DNA of 43,129 bases from Corynebacterium vitaeruminis (lineage in GTDB: Bacteria; Actinomycetota; Actinomycetes; Mycobacteriales; Mycobacteriaceae). The notes under the pieces were generated by a model. The model was given only the letters and a program-made list of their open reading frames with translations, did no database searches and was not told where the DNA came from. The DNA lies in contig NZ_JVVM01000017.1 in NCBI RefSeq assembly GCF_001054325.1, positions 1 through 43,129 of the forward strand, read 5' to 3'. Position 1 is the stretch's first letter, and every line of letters starts with the position of its first letter. The translations under genes and the position numbers were made by a program. Below, one piece after another: positions 1-7,290 of this stretch.

Positions 1-45
1 GGCCTGAAAGTGTCATAGACTCGCACAGTTTCACATTTGCAGCCC
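1..45 (-). repeat. Interspersed repeat, copy 1
   Basis: Read on the minus strand, this 45-base stretch matches 23208-23252 at 42 of 45 positions. It lies outside any gene at the window edge, so its left limit is unknown. A shorter related stretch occurs near 33412-33437. Confidence 0.7.
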
Positions 46-288
46 GTATTCACGTGTGGAGTCCGTAATTTTTGGTGTCTGCCCAGTCATTATCTTGAGA
101 ATCAGACACACTTTTTGTCTGTCGATCCAGAGGTGCTGGAAGAACGTGTGCGCTAGCTCGGAGTGCGCCACGAGTGGCGCTGCTTGTGTGAGCCCTAGAA
201 AGCCACCGCACTTCTAATAAGTTTCCATTGCGCGGATGCTTTTGTCGGGTAACGTTCTTTTCACGCTGGAAGAAAAGGAACCGACCAC

Positions 289-1012
289 ATGATCAGAACA
301 AGACAACTCTCGGCGGTCGTGCCCACTATTTCCATGTTGCTGGTGCTCGTAGGCTCTTTTGCGGGAATCAAAGCAGGGCGTGCACAGGCGCAATAGGCTG
401 CGAGTACCTAGATGCCCAGGACTCCGATTCGCTGGCTGAGTCCATGAAGACGCTGGCGACCCGCACCGCACGCACCGCGAAGTCCAGCGCGCAAGAGATA
501 CAGGGCGGCGACGCTCCTACGAGCGCTCCCCAGGTGCCTGCCGACGTGGAAACGTTCTCGACCAAGCTGCGGGAAAAGACTCCTGAGTCCGAGCGCAGCA
601 TCAGTAATCAGGAAGGCGACGGTGCTGAGTACTTCTCCGTCCCGGTCGCTGAGGGAGAGCGGCTTGCAATTAGTGCGGCCACGGTGCCGGGAGCGTCGTC
701 AGGCGCGACTTTGATGGACCTAGATGTCCGCAACTTCTCGCTCACTATGCATTTGGAGGACAGCAGTTGCTTCCTTGCCAATGATTTCGGCAATGGCATC
801 ATCGACTCCAATGGCCCCCTTTTCGCATCGATAACAACCAAGCAGTCCGGAGGAGCGGAGGGGGACTGTAAGTCGGGCAATATGGTGTTCTCCGTGGCCC
901 GAAAAGGAGGCCCCTTCGAAGGTCAGGACATTCCTGCAGAAGTGACCATCAAGCGTTTCGCCAACGAAAACCTGACTGATGTGCCGGAGGCGTTCCCGTC
1001 CGACAAGGAGAG
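289..1012 (+). pseudogene. 5' part of an interrupted gene for a secreted, membrane-anchored protein
   Basis: The ATG at 289 follows an AAGGAA ribosome site and opens a clear signal peptide of about 35 residues (basic start, hydrophobic core, then KAGRAQAQ). The frame hits TAG at 394. One base appears to be missing around 391-396, because the frame that continues (CEYLDAQDSD onward) is protein-like up to 1012. There it ends at the plasmid insertion and resumes, in frame, at 3639. The rebuilt gene (289-1012 plus 3639-4374 plus one base) is 1461 bases, exactly 487 codons. The encoded part looks like a beta-rich extracellular region with two cysteines. No catalytic motif is visible and the function is unknown. 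The missing base could be a real mutation or a homopolymer sequencing error. Confidence 0.8.
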
Positions 1013-1467
1013 GTGGTTGGTGACCCAGTGGCTTGTCCAGCAGGTGTGCTCGGGGTTTTGGTCATCAGCCCGGAGTAGGCGGTGTCGCCGTCGACGCTGC
1101 GGCGTAGTCCTTCGGTGACTGCGGCAGCGTAGGCCAGTGGTGCGCGGTGGGCGTACTCGGTGCGTGCGAATGGGGCTTCTAGCGCCCATACGGCGTGTGC
1201 GTGGCCGTTGGTGGGGTTTTCGACGACTGCGTTGGATCGCCACTGTTCGCGATCCCACATGGCGCGGATGAGTGCGTCGTCGTGGTCGATGTCGACGACA
1301 AGCAGGTTGGAAATCGCATCGGGGTTGGCTTCGATGAATCGTTTCCCGAGTGCTTTTTGCCTGCTGGTGCGGTAGATTCCGTCGCGCAGATTATCCGACG
1401 CTAGCGGCCATAGTGGCAGCCATAGCTGCTCGAATTTGCCGTCTGGCCGGTCGGTGGGAGCTGTCAT
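1013..1467 (-). pseudogene. Plasmid replicase RepA, N-terminal part (split and frameshifted)
   Basis: This is the N-terminal half of a RepA/primase-type theta replication initiator. It contains 'LLVVDIDHDDA' and 'NPTNGHAHAVWAL', typical of this family. The ATG at 1467 is preferred because AAGGA sits 8 bases upstream; an in-frame ATG at 1476 is possible. After 'YSGLMTK' the frame is off by one. Adding one A or C in the AAAACCCC run (about 1055-1062) gives the expected 'KNPEHTCWTSHWVTNH'. The coding sequence then stops at the insertion junction and continues at 3638. The rebuilt gene is 455 + 429 + 1 = 885 bases, exactly 295 codons. As it stands it is inactive. Confidence 0.82.
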
Positions 1468-1480
1468 GGTGCTCATCCTT

Positions 1481-1515
1481 GCACAGGGGTGTTTTGTGCT
1501 CGGGGGATTTCTCCC
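1481..1515 (-). promoter_or_regulatory. Two hairpins in the replicase leader
   Basis: GCACA (1481-1485) pairs with TGTGC (1495-1499), and GGGGA pairs with TCCCC around 1502-1515. Both lie directly upstream of the rep ribosome site. They could limit RepA translation, as leader structures do in other small plasmids; this role is inferred. Confidence 0.35.
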
Positions 1516-1869
1516 CAGCGTGTTCAAAGTACGTCGCGAACCAAGTCAGATATTTCCGGGGTTCCAGGGGGGATCCCCTGGAGAGCTTTTCTCACTGCAC
1601 GAGCGAAGCGAGTTCCTCCCCCTGGGCGCCCCGAGAGGCCCCCAACGCGCACTACGCACCCCGACTTCATCGACCACTAAACCGGCCCCTCGGCAAGGCG
1701 GTCCCACCACCGCGGCAGTCCCTAAAAAGTCGCAGATGCTCATCTGCAAGAGGTGTGTCGACCCTGGCGGGTCACTTTCGTTACTTGGCAGGGTCGGGAC
1801 TGGGTGCGTGTGTGGCGCGGGCGGCGTGCAGGATGGGGCTATTGACCGGTTTTTGGGAGGTTTGGGCGT
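1516..1869. other. Non-coding dyad-rich plasmid region, candidate replication origin
   Basis: About 350 bases upstream of rep without a convincing gene. It holds several perfect inverted repeats: CCAGGGG/CCCCTGG (1564-1570 and 1575-1581), GCAGATG/CATCTGC (1732-1738 and 1741-1747) and GACCC/GGGTC (1760-1764 and 1769-1773). In pAL5000-type plasmids the origin is near the rep genes, so this is the best origin candidate in the element. No iterons were seen. Confidence 0.4.
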
Positions 1870-2145
1870 GTGAGTGGTTCGTACATCGGGCGGTTGCGTG
1901 AAATTGGCTCAGAAATCGCCTCAGACGCGACGCTGAGCGCGTCACAGCGCGAGTTGGCACTCCAAGGCGTGGAGGATGCTTTGAACGCTCTACGGGGCGC
2001 TGATCGCGATCAAGGCTCGGTGCAGTCGCATCCTCGTCGTGTGCTTGGGGCTGAGGCTGTCGCTGACAGCGCGGGAGTTGTTTTTGGTGTGCGCCCGCGC
2101 AGGAAGCGCGGTGCGCCGCGGCCAGAGCGCAAGCGCGACGGTTAA
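1870..2145 (+). CDS. Plasmid-borne hypothetical protein, 91 aa
   Basis: The GTG start at 1870 has a strong GGAGG at 1856-1860, nine bases upstream. The first 45 residues look like two amphipathic helices (RLREIGSEIASDA, SQRELALQGVEDALNAL). The tail is strongly basic (PRRKRG…ERKRDG), as in a small nucleic-acid-binding protein. No family is recognised. It is transcribed away from rep, across the putative origin. A copy-control or accessory role would be guesswork. Confidence 0.5.
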   Translation: MSGSYIGRLREIGSEIASDATLSASQRELALQGVEDALNALRGADRDQGSVQSHPRRVLGAEAVADSAGVVFGVRPRRKRGAPRPERKRDG

Positions 2146-2233
2146 GCCGTTGGCTCGCGCGATGTCGCCGGCGAGGTAACACATGGAACGAAGCGCCGGA
2201 TTCTTTCGATGAAAGCGGAACGTAGGTTGAGCG

Positions 2234-2548
2234 CTAGATTGCTCGGCAGTGCTTGAGCTTGAATCCTTTTCCTTTCATCCTCCCCAGTTTATTATTTGCA
2301 TCTCGCTGAGCGGCGCCCCTGTCCTTGCCTTTGCCAAAGATGTATTGCCCAGTTGCTTCATTCCGAATATTTACGACAGCGCACTTCAGCGTGACGCCTT
2401 TTCCTCGTGGGGGCTTTTTCTTCGCTAGGAAGACTTCCGATGCTGGCTTCGGTGCATACGCACTAGCACTCGGCGCAACAGAGAACGCTGCCCCCGTTAA
2501 AGCTAGGCTTACTATCCCGACTACTAATGAACGGAGTGACTTTCGCAT
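2234..2548 (-). CDS. Small secreted cationic protein (putative bacteriocin-like toxin)
   Basis: The ATG at 2548 is preceded by GGAAGAAGGA about 8 bases away; a TTG at 2554 is an alternative. The 104-residue product has a textbook Sec signal peptide (MRKSLRSLVV…, hydrophobic core, cleavage near APSASA|YAP). The mature chain is about 74 residues and very rich in Lys and Arg, with two cysteines (LKCAV and KHCRA) that could form one disulphide. The segment GKGKDRGAAQRDANNKL is predicted helical. No family is recognised. A small, exported, basic, plasmid-coded protein beside an acidic cytosolic one suggests a bacteriocin and its immunity protein, but nothing in the sequence proves killing activity. 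Confidence 0.65.
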   Translation of the reverse strand: MRKSLRSLVVGIVSLALTGAAFSVAPSASAYAPKPASEVFLAKKKPPRGKGVTLKCAVVNIRNEATGQYIFGKGKDRGAAQRDANNKLGRMKGKGFKLKHCRAI

Positions 2549-2948
2549 GACCAATCCTTCTTCCTTGTCAAATGGTGAGCTGCAAGGCTTTTACGAAGAC
2601 CTTTACGTTTATTGCTCTGAAAAAGACTCTTACCAGGTTGCCGAGCGTTTCAAGAAGGAACTCAAAGTTTCTTTTCCCGAAATTGACGATCTTCCTGATT
2701 TCACAGTTGATGAGTGCGATGAAGACGAGTATCAGCTTGCTGAAGAATTAGACCCTGGTAGTAATCAGGAAAATTTTCGTCCGTACATGATTACTCAGCA
2801 TTTCTTCCTGGAAGTCTTAAACCTAAGTGACAAGATAATTGACCCTATTAGTGATGCTGTTTTCGAAGCCGTTCAACGAGCTACAGAAGATGTCCCATAC
2901 TTCAGTTTCATGGGTTTTCTCAAGGAGAATCACTCTGATGATGAGTAG
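2547..2948 (+). CDS. Acidic cytosolic protein (putative immunity partner)
   Basis: The ATG at 2547 has GGAG at 2533-2536. The product is 133 residues with no signal peptide or membrane segment. It is strongly acidic (DFTVDECDEDEYQLAEELD in the middle, HSDDE at the end) and aromatic-rich. The gene is clearly AT-richer than the host genes. Its start codon overlaps that of the divergent secreted cationic protein, so the two 5' ends are complementary. The frame is open further upstream to 2325, but that part is the shadow of the signal-peptide gene. The charge contrast with its neighbour suggests an immunity or inhibitor protein; this is inference. Confidence 0.6.
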   Translation: MTNPSSLSNGELQGFYEDLYVYCSEKDSYQVAERFKKELKVSFPEIDDLPDFTVDECDEDEYQLAEELDPGSNQENFRPYMITQHFFLEVLNLSDKIIDPISDAVFEAVQRATEDVPYFSFMGFLKENHSDDE

Positions 2949-2967
2949 AAGAACGTAGCATCTGGCT

Positions 2968-3213
2968 TTACTCTGATACGTAGCGGTGGACTGTTCCCAC
3001 GGAGTACCCAGTTTGTTTTGCTATCGCCCTGATGCTTAGCCCACGAGCACGTAACTCTCGGACGCGGCGACGCTTCTCGTTAGCGCGTGCGAGGTAGTCT
3101 TCGCGCGATTCACTAGTCCATCGTTGAGCGGTTCTAACAGACGCGCCCATTTTCTCGGCAAGAGCGCGAGCTGTTTTTCCGTTACGCGGATAGCGAGCAT
3201 AAACCTCACTTAT
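2968..3213 (-). CDS. RepB-like HTH replication protein (start codon ATA or truncated)
   Basis: This frame encodes two helix-turn-helix units: GKTARALAEKMGASVRTAQR and, near the C-terminus, LRARGLSIRAIAKQTGYSVG. That is the layout of RepB of pAL5000/pCASE1-type plasmids, which binds the origin with RepA. The expected start, overlapping the rep stop, reads ATA AGT GAG. A G at the third position would give an ATGA overlap typical of such operons, so the start codon seems mutated. The first in-frame ATG (3150) would yield only 60 residues and lose most of the first HTH. It ends 19 bases from the convergent acidic-protein gene. Confidence 0.6.
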   Translation of the reverse strand: MSEVYARYPRNGKTARALAEKMGASVRTAQRWTSESREDYLARANEKRRRVRELRARGLSIRAIAKQTGYSVGTVHRYVSE

Positions 3214-3638
3214 AGGGCACTTCTCCAGTTCTCTTGAGTAGCTTTACGCCTAACCGCTCCGCTTTTGCGGCCTCGTGCGCTTTGGATGGTGCTGAAGGTT
3301 GCTTCGTAGACGGCGGGGCCGTCTGCCCACATGCGGGATTTGGTGGTGATCCATCGGTGGATGGAGCGGGCGATTTGGTCGACTTCGCGTGTAGACAGTG
3401 GTTCGCTGAAGAGTTGTTGGTTCATGGCTTGTGCGGTGGTTTGGATTGCGCGGCCGAGTCCGTCGGGGTTGCCGAAGTGGTGGCGGATTTCGCGGTATGC
3501 CCAGGTGCGTGCTGATTCGAATAGGGCGCAGTTGCGCCCTAGTCCGACGGGGTTTTTGCGGCGGGTGCGCTTCCACGATGGTGGCGGCATGAAGCCGGTT
3601 TCGGTTAGCCAGAAGTTCAGCTCGTCGAGTGTGTAGAG
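3210..3638 (-). pseudogene. Plasmid replicase RepA, C-terminal part
   Basis: This is the C-terminal half of the split replicase, starting at the junction with LYTLDELNFWLTETG. It contains the PriCT-1-like segment GRNCALFESARTWAY and the helical part STREVDQIARSIHRW. It ends in TAA at 3210. It has no start of its own at the junction; an internal ATG at 3590 would give only 126 residues. It is in the same orientation as the N-terminal part at 1013-1467 but lies on the far side of the element, which is what linearisation within rep produces. Confidence 0.82.
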
Positions 3639-4374
3639 CTTGAACCCTCCGCCCGCGACACCGGAAGCAGATCAGGCTAAGAAGGTCACCCCAGGTTCGT
3701 GGTTCGATGACGCCACGGAACTTACTGTCGACAACATCAGCAGCGTCACGGCCGACATTGTTCCTGGTGAGACGCACGTGTACAAGATCAAGTCCGAGTA
3801 TGGGCAGCAGCTCCGCGGCGCCGTCAAACTCATTGACGCCCCAGAAGCGGACAAGCTTGCACAGATCTCCGGCCTGGATATCAAGACGCTGAATTCGGCA
3901 CGCCAACTCGCCGGTAGCGAGGAAACCCGTCCTGTAAATGAACACCAGATCGGCGAAGAGACAACATTTGGTAACTCGGCCCGGATTAACTACCGCAATC
4001 GGATCGGCGAAGATAGTGAAAAGTCGGGCGATTACGAGGCTGAAAGAGCGTGGCTGGATGGTGACCAGTACATCGTTGTCTTCTTCAACAACAGTTGGGG
4101 CGCCGGTAAATCCCACGATGTCGCGGATGTTCAAAATGTCCCGGTGACTTATCAGCTAACCACGGAGTTGGTCGGCGAGAAGATTCCGGGCCCAGCTTTT
4201 GAACAGGTCGCGCACAAGTCGCCAAGTAGCGAAACCCCGACTAGTAGCCAGCAGAATCCGAAGACCACCGAAGAAAACGAGGATGACGGCTCCTCGAAGA
4301 TGATGTGGTTCTCTATGGGGGCGGTGCTTCTGGTCTTGGTCGTCGGCGCGACAATCGCGTTGACCCGTAAGTAA
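3639..4374 (+). pseudogene. 3' part of the interrupted secreted, membrane-anchored protein gene
   Basis: Continues the gene begun at 289. The host codon split by the insertion is AG (1011-1012) plus C (3639), followed by TTG at 3640. The part encodes a proline-rich linker, then a beta-rich segment (ELTVDNISSV…VPGETHVYKIKSEYGQQL) resembling the C-terminal extracellular regions of actinobacterial VWA/PPC-type surface proteins. A Ser/Thr/Glu-rich stalk follows, and finally a transmembrane helix (WFSMGAVLLVLVVGATIAL) with a short basic tail. The intact 486-residue protein would be exported and anchored by this helix. TTG at 3640 could act as a fortuitous start, but there is no signal peptide. Confidence 0.75.
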
Positions 4375-4376
4375 CT

Positions 4377-5072
4377 CTAGAGCGTCCAGTACACGCCGAA
4401 TCGGTCAGGCTTGACGACGGCTTCCGTGCCCTCGGCAACCTCAGCGCCTGTAAGGCCAAGCGCTTGGCAGGCGCTTTCGATCTCTTCGGCAGAATCGCTG
4501 GAGAGACGCATCGCCACACCGTCGCCGAAGGTGAAATTGTGCATGCCCGGCGAGTCGAGCGTCATGAAATTCTCTGACCCGAAAAGTTGGTTGTATACCT
4601 CGGTGGCGGCGGCAGCCTGTGGTTCCTCGCCTGTCCACATGAAGTAGGGAATAACGGCGGGATTCGCTGTCTTTGCGGCAGCGTCCGTGCTTGCAGCCCC
4701 GCTGGTTAAGGAATTAATCATCAGTTGCCAGTTGACCCCATTGCCGTCTACCAACCAGCCAAAGAGCGGCGAGAAATCGTAGCTGGTCAGGGGCATGAGT
4801 GCAGCACCACCGCTGATGGTTTCATCACCCGCCATCAGATGCTCCCACAGTCTGCGCAGCTGGTTTTCCTGACCAGGGGCAAATCGCACCAAAAAAGACA
4901 CAGCGGGGGTTAATCGGCGGTTCCCGTCCTCAATGAGCTCGAAGTCCATCCCACCGATGGTGAGCGTGGTGGAGTTGGGCTTGATGTTGGAGTGAAAACC
5001 TTCGGCGTAAAACCGCGCAGCGGCGCGAGGGTCGTCGTTAAGCGCGATCACGGCCGAAATAGAAACAGTCAT
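4377..5072 (-). CDS. VOC-family (PhnB/glyoxalase-like) protein
   Basis: 231 residues with two tandem βαβββ modules, beginning at about residues 1 and 120 (PAVIPYFMWTGEEPQAA starts the second). This is the layout of PhnB/3-demethylubiquinone-methyltransferase-like members of the vicinal-oxygen-chelate superfamily. The WLVDGNGVNWQL segment is typical. The substrate cannot be told; such proteins are often of unknown function or linked to antibiotic resistance. ATG at 5072 lies 7 bases after a TAGGCT -10, so the message is probably leaderless. The gene ends 2 bases from the interrupted host gene, convergently. Confidence 0.8.
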   Translation of the reverse strand: MTVSISAVIALNDDPRAAARFYAEGFHSNIKPNSTTLTIGGMDFELIEDGNRRLTPAVSFLVRFAPGQENQLRRLWEHLMAGDETISGGAALMPLTSYDFSPLFGWLVDGNGVNWQLMINSLTSGAASTDAAAKTANPAVIPYFMWTGEEPQAAAATEVYNQLFGSENFMTLDSPGMHNFTFGDGVAMRLSSDSAEEIESACQALGLTGAEVAEGTEAVVKPDRFGVYWTL

Positions 5073-5079
5073 GAAAATG

Positions 5080-5085
5080 AGCCTA
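5080..5085 (-). promoter_or_regulatory. -10 element (TAGGCT) of the VOC gene
   Basis: TAGGCT on the minus strand, 7 bases before the ATG at 5072, which places transcription start at or next to the start codon. Confidence 0.5.
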
Positions 5086-5112
5086 ACGACGAGCGCTTAA
5101 CCGCGCAGAGAA

Positions 5113-5174
5113 CGCAGCGTTTGATCCTAGTCAGTGAAGAATCCTCATACGGTGATATCCCCAGTAACGCTGCG
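5113..5174. repeat. Perfect 9-bp inverted repeat, 44-base spacer
   Basis: CGCAGCGTT at 5113-5121 and AACGCTGCG at 5166-5174, between the FMN reductase stop and the VOC promoter. It could fold as a long-loop hairpin ending the nrdI operon transcript, but there is no T-run. Confidence 0.3.
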
Positions 5175-5192
5175 CTGATTAGGGGATTTCAG

Positions 5193-5768
5193 TTAGTGGC
5201 GTGGGCTCTGCTCGCGAACTAGGTCTGCAAATCTGTTGATGTAGTCGCGAACAAAGTCCTCAGTGCTTGACGACGTGAATTCTCCTTGTTCGTCAATGAG
5301 TGTTGGCGATTGTCCCAGGAAGACCTCTGGCTGACCGAGCATCGGCATGTCGAAGTACGACAGCGCGAGTCGCAAGTTCTTCTGAGAGCTATAACCTCCC
5401 ATACGGCCGACGGAGTGGCTGATAATTCCCGCGGGCAGGTTCTTCCATGCCACATCACCGTTGGGCTTAGATCCGATGTCAACGGCATTCTTCAGAGCTG
5501 CAGGAATTGTGCGGTTGTTTTCTGGGGTGACAAATAGGATGCCATCGCTGGCTTTAATGGTTTCCCGGAAACTGGTGTATTCCGCGGGAGTCGCAATATC
5601 GGACACTGCGGGGTCGTCGTAGTCGAAGTTGTAGAGAGGGAGGTCACGAATCTCGACGATGTCGACTTTGAAGTCATCGGGGAAGTACGTGGCTGCCTTG
5701 AGTGCAATCTTTCGTGCATAGGAGGCTCGACGCAAGCTTCCTACCAGGATAGAAATCTGTGCAGTCAT
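5193..5768 (-). CDS. NADPH-dependent FMN reductase (flavodoxin-fold)
   Basis: 191 residues of the NAD(P)H:FMN oxidoreductase family (SsuE/ArsH/azoreductase-like). The phosphate-binding loop is ILVGSLRRASYARKIA at residues 6-21, and the family motif is SDGILFVTPENNRTIPAALKNAVD at about 85-110. It lies 42 bases behind nrdF on the same strand with an AAGGA ribosome site, so it is probably the third gene of the nrdI-nrdF operon. A role in reducing flavin for NrdI would fit but is inferred. The enzyme could equally be a general quinone or flavin reductase. Confidence 0.85.
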   Translation of the reverse strand: MTAQISILVGSLRRASYARKIALKAATYFPDDFKVDIVEIRDLPLYNFDYDDPAVSDIATPAEYTSFRETIKASDGILFVTPENNRTIPAALKNAVDIGSKPNGDVAWKNLPAGIISHSVGRMGGYSSQKNLRLALSYFDMPMLGQPEVFLGQSPTLIDEQGEFTSSSTEDFVRDYINRFADLVREQSPRH

Positions 5769-5810
5769 GCGAATGTTCCTTTCTTAGGATGTATGGGGAA
5801 AGACGCGGGT

Positions 5811-6815
5811 TTAGAAATCCCAGTCTTCGTCTGCGGTGTCTTCGGCTTTTCCGATGACATATGCGGAGCCGGAACCGGAGAAAAAGTCGTGGTTTTCATC
5901 TGATCCCGGGGTGAGGGCGGCGAGAATCTCGGGTTTGAAAGCGGTCTCATCATGGTTAAACCGCTGCGGATATCCCAAGTTCATAAGCGCTTTGTTGGCG
6001 TTGTATCGAATGAAGTTGGCAACGTCGTCGTAAAGCCCGAGTGGCTCGTATAGAGCTTCGGAGTACCTCAGTTCGAGCTGGTATAGCTCGTCGAGAAGCT
6101 CGAAGACGAAAGCCTTCATCTGCGTTTGCGTGGTGGCGTCGTAGGTTTCTACGCCGCGCTGGAATTTGTAGCCGGAGTAATAGCCGTGCACAGCTTTGTC
6201 ACGCAGGATCAGGCGCACCATGTCGGCGGTGTTGGTCAGGATGCCTCGTGATGCGAAGTGCAGCGGGAGGTAGAAACCGGCGTAAAGCGAGAAAGACGAA
6301 AGAAGCGTTGCTGCCGCCTTTCGCTTGAGTGGAACGGCACCGTAATAGTGTTTGAGCACAGCTTTTGAACGTGCCTGCAGGATGTCATTGCCGACTGCCC
6401 ATTGGTAGGCAGCGTCGATGTCAGGGGTATTGGACAGCGTTGAAAAAACTGAAGAATAGGACTTTGCATGCACTGCTTGCATGAAAGCGATGTTGGTATA
6501 GACCGCCTCTTCATGTTCAGTGCGGGCATCTTGAATTTGGGAAATCTCTCCGACAGACGCCTGCACTGTGTCGAGCATGGTCAGTCCTGTGAAGACCTTC
6601 ATAGTCAGCTCGCGTTCTAGATCGGTGAGACGCCGCCAGTCTGCAAGATCATTGGACAGCGGAACTTTCTCAGGCAGCCAAAAATTTGCTGTTAGGCGAT
6701 TCCACACTTCGAGATCTTTGTCATCTTGCACTCGGTTCCAGTTGATTGGCCGAAGGCGTGCAGATGGGTCCTTCCGAAAAGACGGTGGCGTAGTTGAATA
6801 GCTGTAGATGTTCAA
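5811..6815 (-). CDS. nrdF: Ribonucleotide reductase small subunit, NrdF of the metal-free (subclass Ie, QSK) type
   Basis: 334 residues, aligning end to end with class Ib NrdF including the C-terminal EDWDF tail that docks on NrdE. The TTG start at 6815 is preceded by GGAGGA at 9 bases and overlaps the nrdI stop as TTGA; the open frame extends upstream inside nrdI. Numbering runs five ahead of my recollection of C. ammoniagenes NrdF. Asp82, His116, the radical Tyr120 and His210 are kept. The three glutamate metal ligands are replaced: Gln113 (MQAVH), Ser173 (LLSSF) and Lys207 (DKAVH). This Q/S/K set is one of the two published signatures (VPK and QSK) of metal-free R2e proteins, where the tyrosine is converted to DOPA with the help of NrdI. 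No nrdE lies nearby. Confidence 0.93.
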   Translation of the reverse strand: MNIYSYSTTPPSFRKDPSARLRPINWNRVQDDKDLEVWNRLTANFWLPEKVPLSNDLADWRRLTDLERELTMKVFTGLTMLDTVQASVGEISQIQDARTEHEEAVYTNIAFMQAVHAKSYSSVFSTLSNTPDIDAAYQWAVGNDILQARSKAVLKHYYGAVPLKRKAAATLLSSFSLYAGFYLPLHFASRGILTNTADMVRLILRDKAVHGYYSGYKFQRGVETYDATTQTQMKAFVFELLDELYQLELRYSEALYEPLGLYDDVANFIRYNANKALMNLGYPQRFNHDETAFKPEILAALTPGSDENHDFFSGSGSAYVIGKAEDTADEDWDF

Positions 6816-7276
6816 GAAGTAGCGCTCCTCCAGAATTTTTCCAGGCCCTCTCGGACGTTCTCCACATCGTGGTCTGTCCCCAGTAGCTCGTAGTGGTATA
6901 GCTCCGGGACCTGGCATTTTGCAGAAATGATGGCTCCGGCTATGCAATAGTCGGTGCCGAAATTCGTGTTTCCCGAGGTGATGACACCGCGGATGAAACT
7001 CCTATTGGTTTCGTCGTTGAGAAAAGCGATGACTTGCTTGGGTACTGCGCGGCGACGACATCCGCCGCCATAAGTCGGTGTAATCAGGACAAATGGTCTG
7101 CAGACGCGAATCATTCCGTCTTTTCGCGGATGTAACGGGATGCGTGCTGCGGGTTGAGCAAGCTTTTGGACGAACCGGTGAGTGTTTTCAGAGGCACTGG
7201 AGAAGTACACGATTCTGGGTGACTCCTCCAGTGGGAGTTCCGTGAAAGTCAGCGGCGTCTTCGAGGATGAAGACAC
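6812..7276 (-). CDS. nrdI: NrdI flavodoxin-like RNR activator
   Basis: 154 residues. The FMN loops [13 protein letters not shown] (about 24-36), TPTYGGG (about 66-72) and SGNTNFG (about 101-107) and the C-terminal [12 protein letters not shown] are those of NrdI. NrdI supplies the oxidant for class Ib assembly; in subclass Ie it is needed to install the DOPA radical. The GTG start at 7276 follows AGGAGG by 7 bases. The stop overlaps the nrdF start (TTGA), which implies translational coupling. The usual partners nrdH and nrdE are absent here. Confidence 0.93.
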   Translation of the reverse strand: MSSSSKTPLTFTELPLEESPRIVYFSSASENTHRFVQKLAQPAARIPLHPRKDGMIRVCRPFVLITPTYGGGCRRRAVPKQVIAFLNDETNRSFIRGVITSGNTNFGTDYCIAGAIISAKCQVPELYHYELLGTDHDVENVREGLEKFWRSATS

Positions 7277-7290
7277 TCAATTACCTCCTG

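Larger units (their letters stand above)
1013..3638. mobile_element. Integrated 2,626-bp cryptic theta plasmid, linearised within its replicase gene
   Basis: AGAG is repeated directly at 1009-1012 and 3635-3638. Joining the host flanks across it restores a continuous host reading frame. Joining the element's two ends restores a continuous replicase (…TNHLYTLDEL…). The element therefore equals a 2,626-bp circle opened inside rep, which recombined with a host gene at a 4-bp match. Its gene set (RepA-like primase/replicase followed by an HTH RepB) is that of pAL5000/pCASE1-type, ColE2-like small actinobacterial plasmids. No transposase, integrase or relaxase is visible. A chimeric assembly of a free multicopy plasmid into the chromosome is the main alternative. 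Confidence 0.85.

Noticed and set aside
2325..2546. N-terminal extension of the acidic protein frame
   Set aside because: This part is the antisense of the clear signal-peptide gene; a good ribosome site supports ATG 2547.
1009..3638. Transposon or IS insertion with 4-bp target duplication
   Set aside because: The ends have no inverted repeats and there is no transposase; the two ends join to rebuild one replicase gene, so a linearised circle explains the data better.
3250..4134. Long minus-strand open frame of 294 codons
   Set aside because: It spans the plasmid junction and runs opposite the interrupted host gene and in another frame of rep; composition is shadow-like and both true frames are explained.
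6816..6947. Upstream extension of nrdF to an ATG at 6947
   Set aside because: It lies inside nrdI and is not NrdF-like; TTG 6815 with GGAGGA fits the family length.
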